NCBI GenBank assembly: GCA_027306605.1
Contig: DAHUZK010000011.1
Location: forward strand, 58,286-122,285
Direction: 5' to 3'
From: Acidimicrobiaceae bacterium
GTDB lineage: Bacteria > Actinomycetota > Acidimicrobiia > Acidimicrobiales > RAAP-2
Length of the DNA stretch: 64,000 nucleotides
The position numbers and the translations under genes are program-made. This document shows positions 17,520-26,450 of this stretch, piece after piece (position 1 is the first letter of the stretch; each line of letters opens with the position of its first letter). The notes below the pieces were generated by a model that made no database searches, was not told the origin of the DNA, and was given only the letters and a program-made list of their open reading frames with translations.

Positions 17520-18627
17520 AGCCTTTCTCGGTTTTCCGGCGTGCCGCGAAGGTACGGCCGAAGTGGACGCCGCGCACGGCGGCATTGGTGGCATGGAATG
17601 TCGCGGCGGTGCCGACACGCCCGAGCCCTCCGACGACGCCCTTGCCGCCGACGAGGCGGAACATCTCGCGCTGCGTGGTGGTGAAACGGCTCTTGTAGGT
17701 CTCCTCCCCGCGGAGGAAGTCGACTTCCCGGAAGCCCCGCGCACAGGCGTCGTCGATGATGGCGGCCAGGAGCGTCGTCGTCACGTCCCGCCAGCGAGGT
17801 TCGGTGCGCCGGGCGCTCTGGTACAGGCTGACCCGCCCGGCGACCTCGAAAGCCGACACCGTGGCGACGACGAGGTCTCCCTGGGCCAGCTCGTGCACGA
17901 CGACCTCGTCCGCTTCGGCCCCCCCGGTGCACCCGGCCAGGAAGCGGTCGAACTCGGGGAGGAAGTTCGAGCGTCCCTCCCATTGCGCCTCGTGCAGGTC
18001 GCGCATCGTCCGGAGGCTGGCCAGCATGGCCGGGCCCCGTACCGTGCGGTGGCTCACCCCCTCATCGGCGAGGCGCTTCGACGCCTTGCGCAGGTTCCGC
18101 CGGAACTGGGCGGGAAGGCCGGCCCGGAACGCATCGGCGCTCTCGGGCAGGGGGGCGAACGGGGCCGAGAGCATCGGCTCGCAACGCACCGAGCCCGGCA
18201 GCACTGCGGCCAGCATCGACCCTTGCCGCACGCCCCGCAGGTCGACCAGGCGTCCTCCGGGGCGACCGAACCACTGGCGGAGCAGAGCGACCACGGTCGG
18301 CTCGTGCCCCGGTGCCGCCACCAGGTCGACATGGTCCGGGCACAGCGGCCCGTCGCCCATGACCCGGATGCTCGAGGTCCCATGACGTTGCTCCAGTGCC
18401 AGGCCGCCCAAGAGCTCCGCACCGTCGACGACCAACAGGAAGTGGCGCCCGGACCCGCCGGTTCCGCTCAACCACCAGGACCGTAGGAAAGGTGACGGAA
18501 GCGGCGACGAGTCGACCAGGCGGTCCCACTGCGGCGTCCATTCGCCGAGCCGGTCCAGATCCAGCAGAGTGGGTCCGGCCACTATCGAGCGGGATGCGGT
18601 GAGCTGGCTGTGGCGCGATGAGGGCAT
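17518..18627 (-). CDS. CelD/BioF2-type GNAT acyltransferase
   Basis: 369 residues. The C-terminal half has the Acetyltransf_6 (BioF2-like) pattern: FRRNLRKASKRLADEG, a long helix, then VATVSAFEVAGRVSLYQSARR and DFLRGEETYKSRFTTT. This is the signature of GNAT-fold proteins of polysaccharide loci such as CelD/BcsL and FemAB relatives, which transfer acyl or aminoacyl groups. It probably acylates a sugar of the glycan built by the upstream enzymes. No membrane segment or signal peptide is visible. The gene is convergent with the cupin gene. Confidence 0.75.
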   Translation of the reverse strand: MPSSRHSQLTASRSIVAGPTLLDLDRLGEWTPQWDRLVDSSPLPSPFLRSWWLSGTGGSGRHFLLVVDGAELLGGLALEQRHGTSSIRVMGDGPLCPDHVDLVAAPGHEPTVVALLRQWFGRPGGRLVDLRGVRQGSMLAAVLPGSVRCEPMLSAPFAPLPESADAFRAGLPAQFRRNLRKASKRLADEGVSHRTVRGPAMLASLRTMRDLHEAQWEGRSNFLPEFDRFLAGCTGGAEADEVVVHELAQGDLVVATVSAFEVAGRVSLYQSARRTEPRWRDVTTTLLAAIIDDACARGFREVDFLRGEETYKSRFTTTQREMFRLVGGKGVVGGLGRVGTAATFHATNAAVRGVHFGRTFAARRKTEKG

Positions 18628-18835
18628 CTCATGTCAAGGGGTCGTCGTCTGGTCCTGCTGCCGACGCCGGTCGCCTTCCGTGCCTGGCCGCCGGCCTGCC
18701 AAGGGCGGTTGCAGGACACCTTAGGAGCAGCACGCCCGGTGAACCAGCCGTTCTCCTTTTTCGGTCGGCACGGGCCCGGCCCGCCTTTAGCCGGGCACGC
18801 ACTGGCCGGCAACGACGTGGAGACATCTGGCCACC

Positions 18836-20572
18836 TCAGGGGCTGGCATAGGCCTGGACCTCCGCCACCTGCATGCTCGCGGGGGGAGTGCCTGCGTTCG
18901 GCAGCGTGTGCCAGCCGGCGGTGACCCAGTTGGCGACCGCCAGATCGATGATGATCTCGTAGGGCTCCCCGACGATGCTGACCCCGCTCGAGGCGTTCAC
19001 CTGCCAGACGGCGCGCCCGTCGAAATAGGCCGTGACCGAACGGCCGGGGAGGAATTGGAAGCCGTAGACGTGGTACCCCGCGCTGACATCGGCACCGACG
19101 TTGTACGCCTGTTGGCGTTGGCCCTGCGGGGAGAAGTAGTCCGAGTGCATGGTGGCGTTGGGGGGCCCGCCGAGCCAACCGCCCTCGTAGCCGTCGAGCT
19201 CGTTGCTCGGACCCCCGGCCGTCCCCGGGAGGAACCAGATGCTCGGCCACATGCCCTGTGACTGGTCGGGCATCTTGGCCTTGACCTGGACGTACCACCC
19301 GGTCGTGGGCAAGGAGAACTTGCCTTCGGTCGTGACGACGCCGCTGAGCCACGGATAGATGGGGGCGAACGGGTTGCCGTTGCGCTGCGCTGTCAGAGTC
19401 AGCCCGTTGTCCACCTGCACCTGTGAAGGGCTGTACATCTCGGCATCGTCCCCGTTGCCGCCATGGGCAGGGTCGTTGGCGGCCGAGTACGGCGCCGGGA
19501 GGACGCCCGAATCGTTCCACGCGATGCCGTTGGCCCCGAGGAAAGGGCTCCATTTGCTCGCATCGAGGTGGGTTCCCGAGAACTGGTCGTCGAAGATCAG
19601 TTGCTGGTTCGTGTAACCCGCCGGTGCCACCATGCCGCCTTCGGCGGCCACGAACCAGTACCCCCTGCCGTCGCTCGTCGCCGCCATCCCCACCACGTTG
19701 TCGCTGAGGGCCTGGCCCCCTGTCGACCCGTAGAAGCCCGCGTCGCCGTAAGTGAAGACGCCCCCGTCCGCGGCCACCATCCAGTACCCGCCGCCGTCAG
19801 GGGTCGCCGCCATCCCGACGACCGGTTGGTTGAGGCGGATGTTGCCGGTCGAGCCCAGGAACCTGGCATCCCCGAAGGAGAAGATGCCCCCGTCGGAGGC
19901 CACCAGCCAGTACCCCCGGCCGTCGGGCGTGGCCGCCATGCCCACCACGGGGCGGTTCAGGCGCAGACTGCCCGTCGAGCCGTAGAACGCGGCATCCCCG
20001 AAGGAGAAGATGCCCCCGTCGGACGCCACCAGCCAGTACCCCCTGCCGTCGGGCGTGGCTGCCATGCCGACCACGGGGCGGTTCAGGCGCAGACTGCCCG
20101 TCGAGCCGTAGAACGCGGCATCCCCATAGGCGAAGATGCCCCCGTCGGAGGCCACCAGCCAGTACCCCCGGCTGTCCGGTGTCCGGGCCATACCCACTAC
20201 CGGTTGGTTCAAGCGCAGGCCCCCGGGGGAGCCGTAGAACGCGGCGTCCCCGTAGGCGAAGATGCCCCCGTCCGAGGCCGCCAACCAGTACCCCGCGCTG
20301 TCGGTGGTCGCCGCCATGCCCACGATGGGACGGTTGAGCGCCATGGTGCCGATGGAACCGTAGAAGCCGGCATCGCCGTAGTTGAAGAGCCCTCCGTCCG
20401 GTCCGGCCGCTACCGCTGCCGCCCTCGTCGCACCGAGCGCGGGCAGCAGGACGGTCACGACGGCGAGGGCGAGCGCCGCGCACAGCGGGCGGCGGGGACG
20501 CCGCGCGCACAGCGGGCGGCGGGGACGCCGGTGCAAGACCGACAGCTTCATGCAGGTGACCGCCAGGTTCAT
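18836..20572 (-). CDS. Secreted GH16 glycoside hydrolase with six 42-residue propeller-like repeats
   Basis: 578 residues; a 21-bp tandem duplication creates two in-frame ATGs (20572 and 20551). Residues 13-55 are Arg-rich, then a hydrophobic signal peptide ending near ATRAAA. Residues about 58-309 hold six copies of a 42-residue unit beginning [17 protein letters not shown] and ending GYWLVAS. Residues about 318-578 are a GH16 lyase/hydrolase-fold domain: [17 protein letters not shown] at the front and the catalytic NELDGYEGG (E-x-D-x2-E). GH16 enzymes cut beta-1,3/1,4 glucans, galactans or related glycans. The target could be the cell's own exopolysaccharide. Two paralogues follow on the same strand. 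Confidence 0.88.
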   Translation of the reverse strand: MNLAVTCMKLSVLHRRPRRPLCARRPRRPLCAALALAVVTVLLPALGATRAAAVAAGPDGGLFNYGDAGFYGSIGTMALNRPIVGMAATTDSAGYWLAASDGGIFAYGDAAFYGSPGGLRLNQPVVGMARTPDSRGYWLVASDGGIFAYGDAAFYGSTGSLRLNRPVVGMAATPDGRGYWLVASDGGIFSFGDAAFYGSTGSLRLNRPVVGMAATPDGRGYWLVASDGGIFSFGDARFLGSTGNIRLNQPVVGMAATPDGGGYWMVAADGGVFTYGDAGFYGSTGGQALSDNVVGMAATSDGRGYWFVAAEGGMVAPAGYTNQQLIFDDQFSGTHLDASKWSPFLGANGIAWNDSGVLPAPYSAANDPAHGGNGDDAEMYSPSQVQVDNGLTLTAQRNGNPFAPIYPWLSGVVTTEGKFSLPTTGWYVQVKAKMPDQSQGMWPSIWFLPGTAGGPSNELDGYEGGWLGGPPNATMHSDYFSPQGQRQQAYNVGADVSAGYHVYGFQFLPGRSVTAYFDGRAVWQVNASSGVSIVGEPYEIIIDLAVANWVTAGWHTLPNAGTPPASMQVAEVQAYASP

Positions 20573-20592
20573 GCAGGTGACCGCCAGGGACC
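20509..20592 (-). repeat. Tandem duplications over the start and signal-peptide codons of the first GH16 gene
   Basis: Two adjacent tandem duplications: TTCATGCAGGTGACCGCCAG occurs twice, carrying the ATG, and a roughly 24-bp unit containing GCACAGCGGGCGGCGGGGAC occurs twice in the Arg-rich leader. Both keep the frame. The first duplicates the start codon and its upstream context, giving two possible starts seven codons apart. Confidence 0.75.
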
Positions 20593-20760
20593 GCTCCCCA
20601 CGCGCCCCAATCTAGGCACACGTTGGTCGCAGTGTCACCAGCGGTGCCGGAAAGGGGGAATGGTCCGCCAGCGGGGCGCGCCGCCCGAACGGACTCACCC
20701 CGGGAGCGGCGACGGCGTGACCGGGATCGTCGTGCCCAGAATCGTCGCGACCCGATCCGT

Positions 20761-20780
20761 CGTGACCGGGAGCGGTCACG
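20761..20780 (-). terminator. Hairpin after the second GH16 gene
   Basis: CGTGACCG, loop GGAG, then CGGTCACG: an 8-bp perfect stem 10 bp downstream of the stop of the gene at 20791-21771. No T-run is present, as is common for actinobacterial terminators. Confidence 0.5.
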
Positions 20781-20790
20781 GCCCGTCCTC

Positions 20791-21771
20791 TTAATGACCG
20801 AATGCGGAGTAGGCCTGGATCTCAGCAACATGCATCGACGCAGACGGGGTCGTCGCGTTGGGGGCCGTGTGGCTCGAGACCGCCGACGTGGCCACCTGGA
20901 GCTGCATGATGATCTGGTAGGGCTCAGGAGTGATGGTGACGCCCTGCGAGGCCGACACCTGCCAGACCTGGCGTCCGTCGAAGTATGCGGTGACGGACTT
21001 GTTCGGGAGGAACTGGAAGCCGTAGACGTGGTAGCCGGCGGTGACATCGGCGCCGACGTCGTAGGCCTCCTGCCGCTGCCCCTGGTTCGAGAAGTAGTCC
21101 GAGTGCATGATCCGGTTGGGGTCCGCGCCCACCCAGCCGCCCTCGTAGCCGTCGAACTCGTTGATCGGCGTGCCCGAGACGCCCGGGAGGAACCAGATCG
21201 CCGGCCACATCCCCTGGGTCTGATCGGGCATCTGGGCCTTGACCTGGACGTACCAACCCGTGAACGGCAGGGCGAACTTGCCCTCGGTCGTCACCACGCC
21301 GCTGATCCACGGATACAGCCAGGCGAACTGATTGCTGTTGCGTGTCGCCGTGAGGGTCAGCCCGTTGTTCACGCTGACCTGTGACGGTCCGAACATGGCG
21401 GCCTCGTCGGTGATGGGCGTGTTCGGACCCGAATAGGGATAGGGGAGCGTGCCGTTGTTGTTCCACCGTTGTCCTTCGGCGCCGAGGTAGGTGTTCCATT
21501 TGGAGCTGTCGAGCCTGGTGCCCGCGAACTGGTCGTCGAAGATGAGCTGGGACGAGCCGTAGCCGGCGGGGGGGTTCATGCCCGCCCGTGCTGCCGTGCT
21601 CGAGGTGCCGTCCCGGTTGGCGGCGGTGCCACCCCGAGGGGCCGCCGGCGCGTCGGCTCCACAGGAGCTCAAGAGCGCGACCAGGCACGAGCTGGCGACC
21701 ACGATCGCCAGGGCACGGCCGCCTCGTCTGTGGTGGAGGAATGCCCTAACGGTCGGCACGTCCCCCGCCAA
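20791..21771 (-). CDS. GH16 glycoside hydrolase, predicted lipoprotein
   Basis: 326 residues from TTG 21771 (GTG 21759 is an alternative). The leader LAIVVASSCLVALLSSCGAD contains a lipobox ending in Cys 37, so the mature enzyme is probably lipid-anchored outside the membrane. After a short Thr/Ala/Asn-rich linker the GH16 domain starts LIFDDQFAGTRLDSSKWNTY and has the catalytic INEFDGYEGG (E-x-D-x2-E). It lacks the 42-residue repeats of its two neighbours but matches their catalytic domains closely, so it is a tandem-duplication paralogue with different localisation. Confidence 0.88.
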   Translation of the reverse strand: MAGDVPTVRAFLHHRRGGRALAIVVASSCLVALLSSCGADAPAAPRGGTAANRDGTSSTAARAGMNPPAGYGSSQLIFDDQFAGTRLDSSKWNTYLGAEGQRWNNNGTLPYPYSGPNTPITDEAAMFGPSQVSVNNGLTLTATRNSNQFAWLYPWISGVVTTEGKFALPFTGWYVQVKAQMPDQTQGMWPAIWFLPGVSGTPINEFDGYEGGWVGADPNRIMHSDYFSNQGQRQEAYDVGADVTAGYHVYGFQFLPNKSVTAYFDGRQVWQVSASQGVTITPEPYQIIMQLQVATSAVSSHTAPNATTPSASMHVAEIQAYSAFGH

Positions 21772-21892
21772 GGAACGTCAAGTCGATGCCAACCGTCCCG
21801 CTCCGGACGCCCCGCGCCGTGTGCACAGCGCAACTCTAGGCACCCGACCTCGTTCGGGTTCCGGCGCGACCCTCGAGACCCGGACTCCGGGC

Positions 21893-23431
21893 TCAGGAGT
21901 AGGCCTGGACCTCGGCCACCTGCATGGAGGCGGTGGGGGTGGAGGCCGTCGTCACCGTGTGCCAGCCCGACGTCTCGGCCGTCGCCTGCTGGAGCTCGAT
22001 GATGATCTCGTAGGGCTCGCCGGTGATGGTCACGCCCTGTGAGGCCGTGACCTGCCAGACCTGGCGCCCGTCGAAGTAGGCGGTGATGGAGTTGTCGGGC
22101 AGGAAGCGGAACCCGTAGGTGTGCCAACCCGAAGCGACATCGGCGCCGACGTTGTAGGCGGCTTGTTGCTGCCCCTGGGGCGAGAAGTAGTCGCTGTGCA
22201 TGATCTCGTTTGGCACGGAGCCCACCCAGCCGCCTTCGTAGCCGTCGAGCTCGTTGTCAGAGGAGCAGTTCGTGCCGCAGAGGAACCAGATGGCGGGCCA
22301 CATGCCCTGGGACTGGTCGGGCATCTTGGCTTTGACCTGGACATACCAACCCGAGGCGGGCAGGGTGAACTTGTTGCCCGTGGTGATGACGCCGCTCAAC
22401 CACGGGTAGGTGCCGGCGTATTGGTTGTTGTTGCGCTGCGCGGTCAGGGTCAGCCCGTTGTCCACGCTCACCTGGGAGGGCGCGAACATCGCGCCTTCGT
22501 TGGTGACCGGGGTGTTGGGGCCCGAATAGGGCGAGGGCAGGGCGCCCCAGTTGTTCCAGCGCTGCCCCTCGGCGCCGAGATAGGTGTTCCACTTCGACGA
22601 GTCCAGGCTCGTTCCCTTGAACTGGTCCTCAAAGATGAGCTGCGAGGAGCTGTAGCCGGGTGGTGCGGCCATGGCGCCGGTGGTCGTGGTCGTCGGCGGC
22701 GTCGTGGTCGTGGTCGTCGGGTCCGGCGTCGTGGTCGTCGTCTGCCGCCTGGGCGGGATGTTGGGTCCCGCCGGACCGGCCGGCTGCGGTGCCGGGGCGA
22801 CGACCGATGCGGCATCGGCCCCGACGACCGGCCTGTTGAGCGTCATGCCCGCGGTGGACCCGTACGACGGGGCGTCCCCGAACGCGAAGACGGCCCCGTC
22901 GGAGGCGACCAGCCAGTAGCCGTGACCGTCTGGCGTGGCCGCCGCCGCCACGATCGGGCTTGCGGGGTGCATCGTGCCGGTCGATCCGTAGAAGCGGGCG
23001 TCGCCGTAGGAGAAGATGCCGCCGTCGGAGGCGACGAGCCAGTAGCCGTTGCCGTCGGGGGTCGTCGCCATCCCGACGACCGGCTTGTTCAGGGTCATGC
23101 CGCCAGTCGACCCGTAGAAGCCGGCGCTTCCGTAGTCGAAGACGCCGCCGTCGGTCGCGACCAGCCAAAGACCGGGTTCCGTTGCCGCCCCACCGACCGA
23201 TGCGGACGCATGTGTCGGCGCCGTGATGAGCACGCAGGTCAGAGCGGACAGCGCCATGGCGAGCGACAGCACGAGCGTGGCCGAGACGCGAGTCGCGCCG
23301 CGGCGCACGGCGCGACGGCGGCGTCCGCCGGTGTGGGAAGAGGATGTGGTCGGCCAGGAGGGCGAAAATTGTGACTCTGTTGTGTTGCCGTCCTCGACGT
23401 GAGCCATCGCTCGGTGGATCGGCAGCCGCAC
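21893..23431 (-). CDS. Secreted GH16 glycoside hydrolase with three repeat units and a Thr-rich linker
   Basis: 512 residues (start 23431, or ATG 23407). An Arg-rich n-region and hydrophobic core ending THASA form the signal peptide. Residues about 90-205 carry about three 42-residue units ([51 protein letters not shown]), half as many as its paralogue at 18836. A Pro/Thr linker (TTTTTTPDPTTTTTTPP) joins this to the GH16 domain with LIFEDQFKGTSLDSSKW and the catalytic [19 protein letters not shown] loop just before the catalytic motif is absent from the other two paralogues. It is divergent from the gene at 23535. Confidence 0.87.
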   Translation of the reverse strand: MRLPIHRAMAHVEDGNTTESQFSPSWPTTSSSHTGGRRRRAVRRGATRVSATLVLSLAMALSALTCVLITAPTHASASVGGAATEPGLWLVATDGGVFDYGSAGFYGSTGGMTLNKPVVGMATTPDGNGYWLVASDGGIFSYGDARFYGSTGTMHPASPIVAAAATPDGHGYWLVASDGAVFAFGDAPSYGSTAGMTLNRPVVGADAASVVAPAPQPAGPAGPNIPPRRQTTTTTPDPTTTTTTPPTTTTTGAMAAPPGYSSSQLIFEDQFKGTSLDSSKWNTYLGAEGQRWNNWGALPSPYSGPNTPVTNEGAMFAPSQVSVDNGLTLTAQRNNNQYAGTYPWLSGVITTGNKFTLPASGWYVQVKAKMPDQSQGMWPAIWFLCGTNCSSDNELDGYEGGWVGSVPNEIMHSDYFSPQGQQQAAYNVGADVASGWHTYGFRFLPDNSITAYFDGRQVWQVTASQGVTITGEPYEIIIELQQATAETSGWHTVTTASTPTASMQVAEVQAYS

Positions 23432-23493
23432 AAGCGACTTGACGACGCACCCGGCGAGTTGTGACTCCGTTGGACGAGGTGTGAATCCGTTGG
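23370..23493. repeat. Three TGTGACTCYGTTG-type direct repeats near divergent starts
   Basis: TGTGACTCTGTTGTG (23370-23384), TGTGACTCCGTTGG (23460-23473) and TGTGAATCCGTTGG (23480-23493). The last two lie in the spacer between the divergent GH16 and repeat-protein genes; the first is in the leader codons of the GH16 gene. They could be operator sites shared by both exported-protein genes. Confidence 0.45.
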
Positions 23494-23534
23494 GTCACCG
23501 AACAGCACGTCGTCGTGCAGTACCTTCGACGAGA

Positions 23535-24917
23535 ATGACAGCCCGGAGAAGAAGCCGTTCGAGACTGATCCTCGGCGTGCTCGTCGTCACCGCTCCACTG
23601 TGTGCGATCGTCACCGTCGGTGGCACACCCGGTGTCGCTTCGGCTGGTACACCGCTCCCCGGCGCGCCCTCTTGCCCTGTGTTTCCTGCCGACAATGTCT
23701 GGAACACCCCCGTCGCCAACCTTCCGGTCGATCCCCACAGCGCGCAGTGGTTGGCGGCGATGAACGCGTCGAGCACAGATCTCAATTTCGTGTCACAGCC
23801 GCCTTTCGGCATGCCGATCACCGTCGTCGCACCGTCACATCCCCTGGTGAACATCGCGTTCGGCTCCTCCGGGAACGATCCGGGCCCGTATCCCTTCGGG
23901 GCGGACACCGCCATCGAGGGTGGGACGGGTGACCGCCACGCCATCATGGTGAACCCCGCCACGTGCACCGACTACGAGCTGTACAACGCGAACTACAGCC
24001 CGTCGGGCTCGACGGCATCGAACGGCGCGATCTGGAACATGAACTCCAATGCCCTGCGGGCCGGAAAGGCGACCGTGGACGCGGCGGGAACCCCGATCCT
24101 GGCGGGGCTCCTCCGCTACGACGAGGTGCAATCCGGCGTCATCACCCATGCCATCAGGATGCAGGCGGCGACGACGGACACCTCCTATATCTGGCCGGCC
24201 ACCGCCGGTGAAGGCTCGGCGAACACCCCAAATCTGCCGCCGATGGGGGCCCGCTTCCGGCTCAAGGCGAGCTTCGACATCTCCGGGTTTTCCCCACAGG
24301 CGCAGGTCGTGCTGCGCGCGCTGCAGCAGTACGGGCTGATCCTGGACGACAACGGCCCGAATTGGCACTTCTGGGGGGACTACGACCCCAGGTGGCCGGC
24401 GAGCCTGGCCCAGGAGCTGGCCACGGTGCCGGGAAGTGCCTTCGAGGCGGTCGACGAATCGAGTTTGGAGATCAACCCGGACTCGGGTCAGGCTCGCCAG
24501 CTCGGTGCCTCGGTGAATTGCTCCTCACCCGAGCCGGGTTACCGCCTGGTCGCCCGTGACGGCGGCGTGTTCTCGTTCTGCGAGCCCTTCGACGGCTCCA
24601 TGGGCGGGCAACATCTCGACGCACCGGTCGTGGGCGTCGCCCAGACACCCGGCGGCTCGGGCTACTGGGAGGTGGCGTCGGACGGAGGCATCTTCAGTTT
24701 CGGCAATGCCGCCTTCCACGGCTCGACCGGTGGACTGCACTTGAACAGACCGATCGTCGGCATGGCCGCGACGCCCGACGGCAGCGGGTACTGGCTCGTC
24801 GCCTCCGACGGAGGGGTGTTCAGCTTCGGCGACGCTGCATTCTACGGCTCCACGGGATCCATGCACCTCAATGAACCCATCGTCGGTATGGCGTCGACTC
24901 CCGACGGTCACGGCTAG
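23535..24917 (+). CDS. Exported protein with unknown N-terminal domain and repeat module, cut by an in-frame TAG
   Basis: 460 residues from ATG 23535. An Arg-rich leader and hydrophobic stretch ending GVASA form the signal peptide. Residues about 45-310 are a domain I do not recognise (FPADNVWNTPVANLPVDPHS at its front, NGPNWHFWGDYDPRW near its end), with no obvious catalytic motif. From about residue 335 come the 42-residue units: two full copies and a third stopped at GMASTPDGHG by TAG (24915-24917), exactly where the repeat consensus GYW calls for TAC. The same frame continues 357 bp with three more units. A point mutation, a sequencing error or amber readthrough would explain this. Confidence 0.8.
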   Translation: MTARRRSRSRLILGVLVVTAPLCAIVTVGGTPGVASAGTPLPGAPSCPVFPADNVWNTPVANLPVDPHSAQWLAAMNASSTDLNFVSQPPFGMPITVVAPSHPLVNIAFGSSGNDPGPYPFGADTAIEGGTGDRHAIMVNPATCTDYELYNANYSPSGSTASNGAIWNMNSNALRAGKATVDAAGTPILAGLLRYDEVQSGVITHAIRMQAATTDTSYIWPATAGEGSANTPNLPPMGARFRLKASFDISGFSPQAQVVLRALQQYGLILDDNGPNWHFWGDYDPRWPASLAQELATVPGSAFEAVDESSLEINPDSGQARQLGASVNCSSPEPGYRLVARDGGVFSFCEPFDGSMGGQHLDAPVVGVAQTPGGSGYWEVASDGGIFSFGNAAFHGSTGGLHLNRPIVGMAATPDGSGYWLVASDGGVFSFGDAAFYGSTGSMHLNEPIVGMASTPDGHG

Positions 24918-25274
24918 TGGCTGGTGGCCTCCGACGGCGGCATCTTCAGCTTCGGCGACGCGGGGTTCTCCGGATCGACGGGTGGCCTGCACCTGAACGC
25001 CCCGGTGGTCGGCATGGCGGCGACCCCGGACGGTGGCGGCTACTGGCTCGTCGCATCCGACGGCGGGGTGTTCGCCTACGGCGACGCGACCTTCCATGGT
25101 TCCGCCGGCTCGCTCGCGTTGAACCGGCCCGTCGTCGGCATGCGGCGCTCCTCCGACGGGCAGGGCTACACGCTCGTCGCCTCCGACGGCGGCATCTTCA
25201 ATTACGGGGACTCGGTTTTCCACGGCTCGACGGGCGGGCTGGTTCTGGCCGCGCCCATCGTGGGCTTGGGCTGA
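24918..25274 (+). pseudogene. In-frame continuation of the repeat protein beyond the amber codon
   Basis: The frame resumes immediately as [22 protein letters not shown] and runs to a TGA at 25272-25274. It completes the third unit and adds three more, giving six in all, the same number as in the GH16 protein at 18836 and in the protein at 25493. There is no plausible ribosome site of its own right after the TAG. Codon use is unchanged, so it was recently, or still is, part of the upstream protein. Confidence 0.75.
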
Positions 25275-25283
25275 CCCACCCCA

Positions 25284-25404
25284 CCTGAAGAGCCGAGCTG
25301 TCCTGAAGAGCCGAGTTGTCCTGAATTTGTCCTGAATCCGTCCCGCAGCGTCGTCGGCTGGTCCTTCTCGGCCGGTCCTCCTCGGCTGGTCCTCCTCGGC
25401 CGGG
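25284..25404. repeat. Two short tandem-repeat arrays in the spacer after the repeat protein
   Basis: First array: CCTGAAGAGCCGAGCTGT (25284-25301) and CCTGAAGAGCCGAGTTGT (25302-25319), followed by shortened copies CCTGAATTTGT and CCTGAATCCGT. Second array: 14-bp units TCGGCYGGTCCTYC from 25354 to about 25404, three and a half copies. They are too short to encode anything and have no spacers, so they are not CRISPR. Confidence 0.8.
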
Positions 25405-25492
25405 ATCCTCGCCAGGCGGCGTCCTGCAAGGGTGCTAGATTTCCGCGGATCTCGGGGCGTTGGTTCGAGAGGCGGAGCGGAGGAGGACGTCC

Positions 25493-26428
25493 ATGAGTTG
25501 GCGGGAATTCTGTCGGACGAGGAGCGGTTCCGCGCGTTGGCGCCGGTTGGCGAAGGCCGCCTGTGCGGTCACCGCTCTCGTCGTCCTCGGTGCGCCTGTG
25601 GCGCAAGGAGCCGCCTCGGCGACACAGACGCCGTGCGGCTACTGGCTGGTCGGGAGCGACGGTGGGATCTTCACCTTCGGGCAGGCCGAGTTCCACGGGT
25701 CGACCGGCTCGCTGGTCCTCCAGCGTCCTGTCGTCGGCATCTCCACGGCACACGCCGGAACCGGTGTCACCGGTTATTGGCTGGTGGCCTCCGACGGGGG
25801 CATCTTCGCCTTCGACACCGGTTTCTTCGGGTCCATCCCCGGCCTCGGCATCAATCCCGCGGGTTCGGGGCTCCCGCACAGCCTGAATGCCCCCATCGTC
25901 GGGATGGTGCACTCCAACAGCGGGAACGGCTACTTCATGGTGGCCTCCGACGGAGGTGTCTTCGCCTTCGGCGACGCGACGTTCGCCGGTTCCTGCCCCG
26001 GCATCGGCGGATGCGCCGGTGCCGCGGTCTCGGTCGTGCCCGATGCCTCGGGCAACGGCTACTGGGTCGTCACGAACACCGGGAACGTCTATGCGTTCGG
26101 CGACGCCGGCTACTACGGCGCCCCGGGACCGCAGAGCACGCCGATCACGTCGGCAGTGGCGACGGAACCCTCGGGCGGCGGTTACTACGTACTCGATGCA
26201 GCCGGGGACGTCTTCGCCTACGGGAATGCCAAGTCGTTCGGCAGCCTCCCCCCTGGTGCGACGAGCGCCCTCGACCCGGCCACGGCCATTTTCGTCACGG
26301 ATGACGGGCAGGGGTACTGGATTGCGACTGCCCAGGGCAAGGTGTACCCCTTCGGCGATGCGCCGGCCCAGGGTGACATGTCGGGCACGAACCTGAACGG
26401 ATCGATCGTGGCGGGAATCGGTTTCTGA
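25493..26428 (+). CDS. Secreted protein made of six propeller-like repeats
   Basis: 311 residues from ATG 25493, preceded by a strong GGAGGA ribosome site. A basic n-region and hydrophobic core ending QGAASA are the signal peptide. The rest is six diverged copies of the 42-residue repeat (DGGIFTFGQAEF, DGGIFAFDTGFF, DGGVFAFGDATF, TGNVYAFGDAGY, AGDVFAYGNAKS, QGKVYPFGDAPA), with an insertion in the second and a probable disulphide loop (CPGIGGC) in the third. No catalytic module is attached. Six units point to a six-bladed beta-propeller, probably binding a glycan or protein at the surface. Function is unknown. Confidence 0.82.
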   Translation: MSWREFCRTRSGSARWRRLAKAACAVTALVVLGAPVAQGAASATQTPCGYWLVGSDGGIFTFGQAEFHGSTGSLVLQRPVVGISTAHAGTGVTGYWLVASDGGIFAFDTGFFGSIPGLGINPAGSGLPHSLNAPIVGMVHSNSGNGYFMVASDGGVFAFGDATFAGSCPGIGGCAGAAVSVVPDASGNGYWVVTNTGNVYAFGDAGYYGAPGPQSTPITSAVATEPSGGGYYVLDAAGDVFAYGNAKSFGSLPPGATSALDPATAIFVTDDGQGYWIATAQGKVYPFGDAPAQGDMSGTNLNGSIVAGIGF

Positions 26429-26450
26429 GGTTCGCCCACGCCGGCGACCC

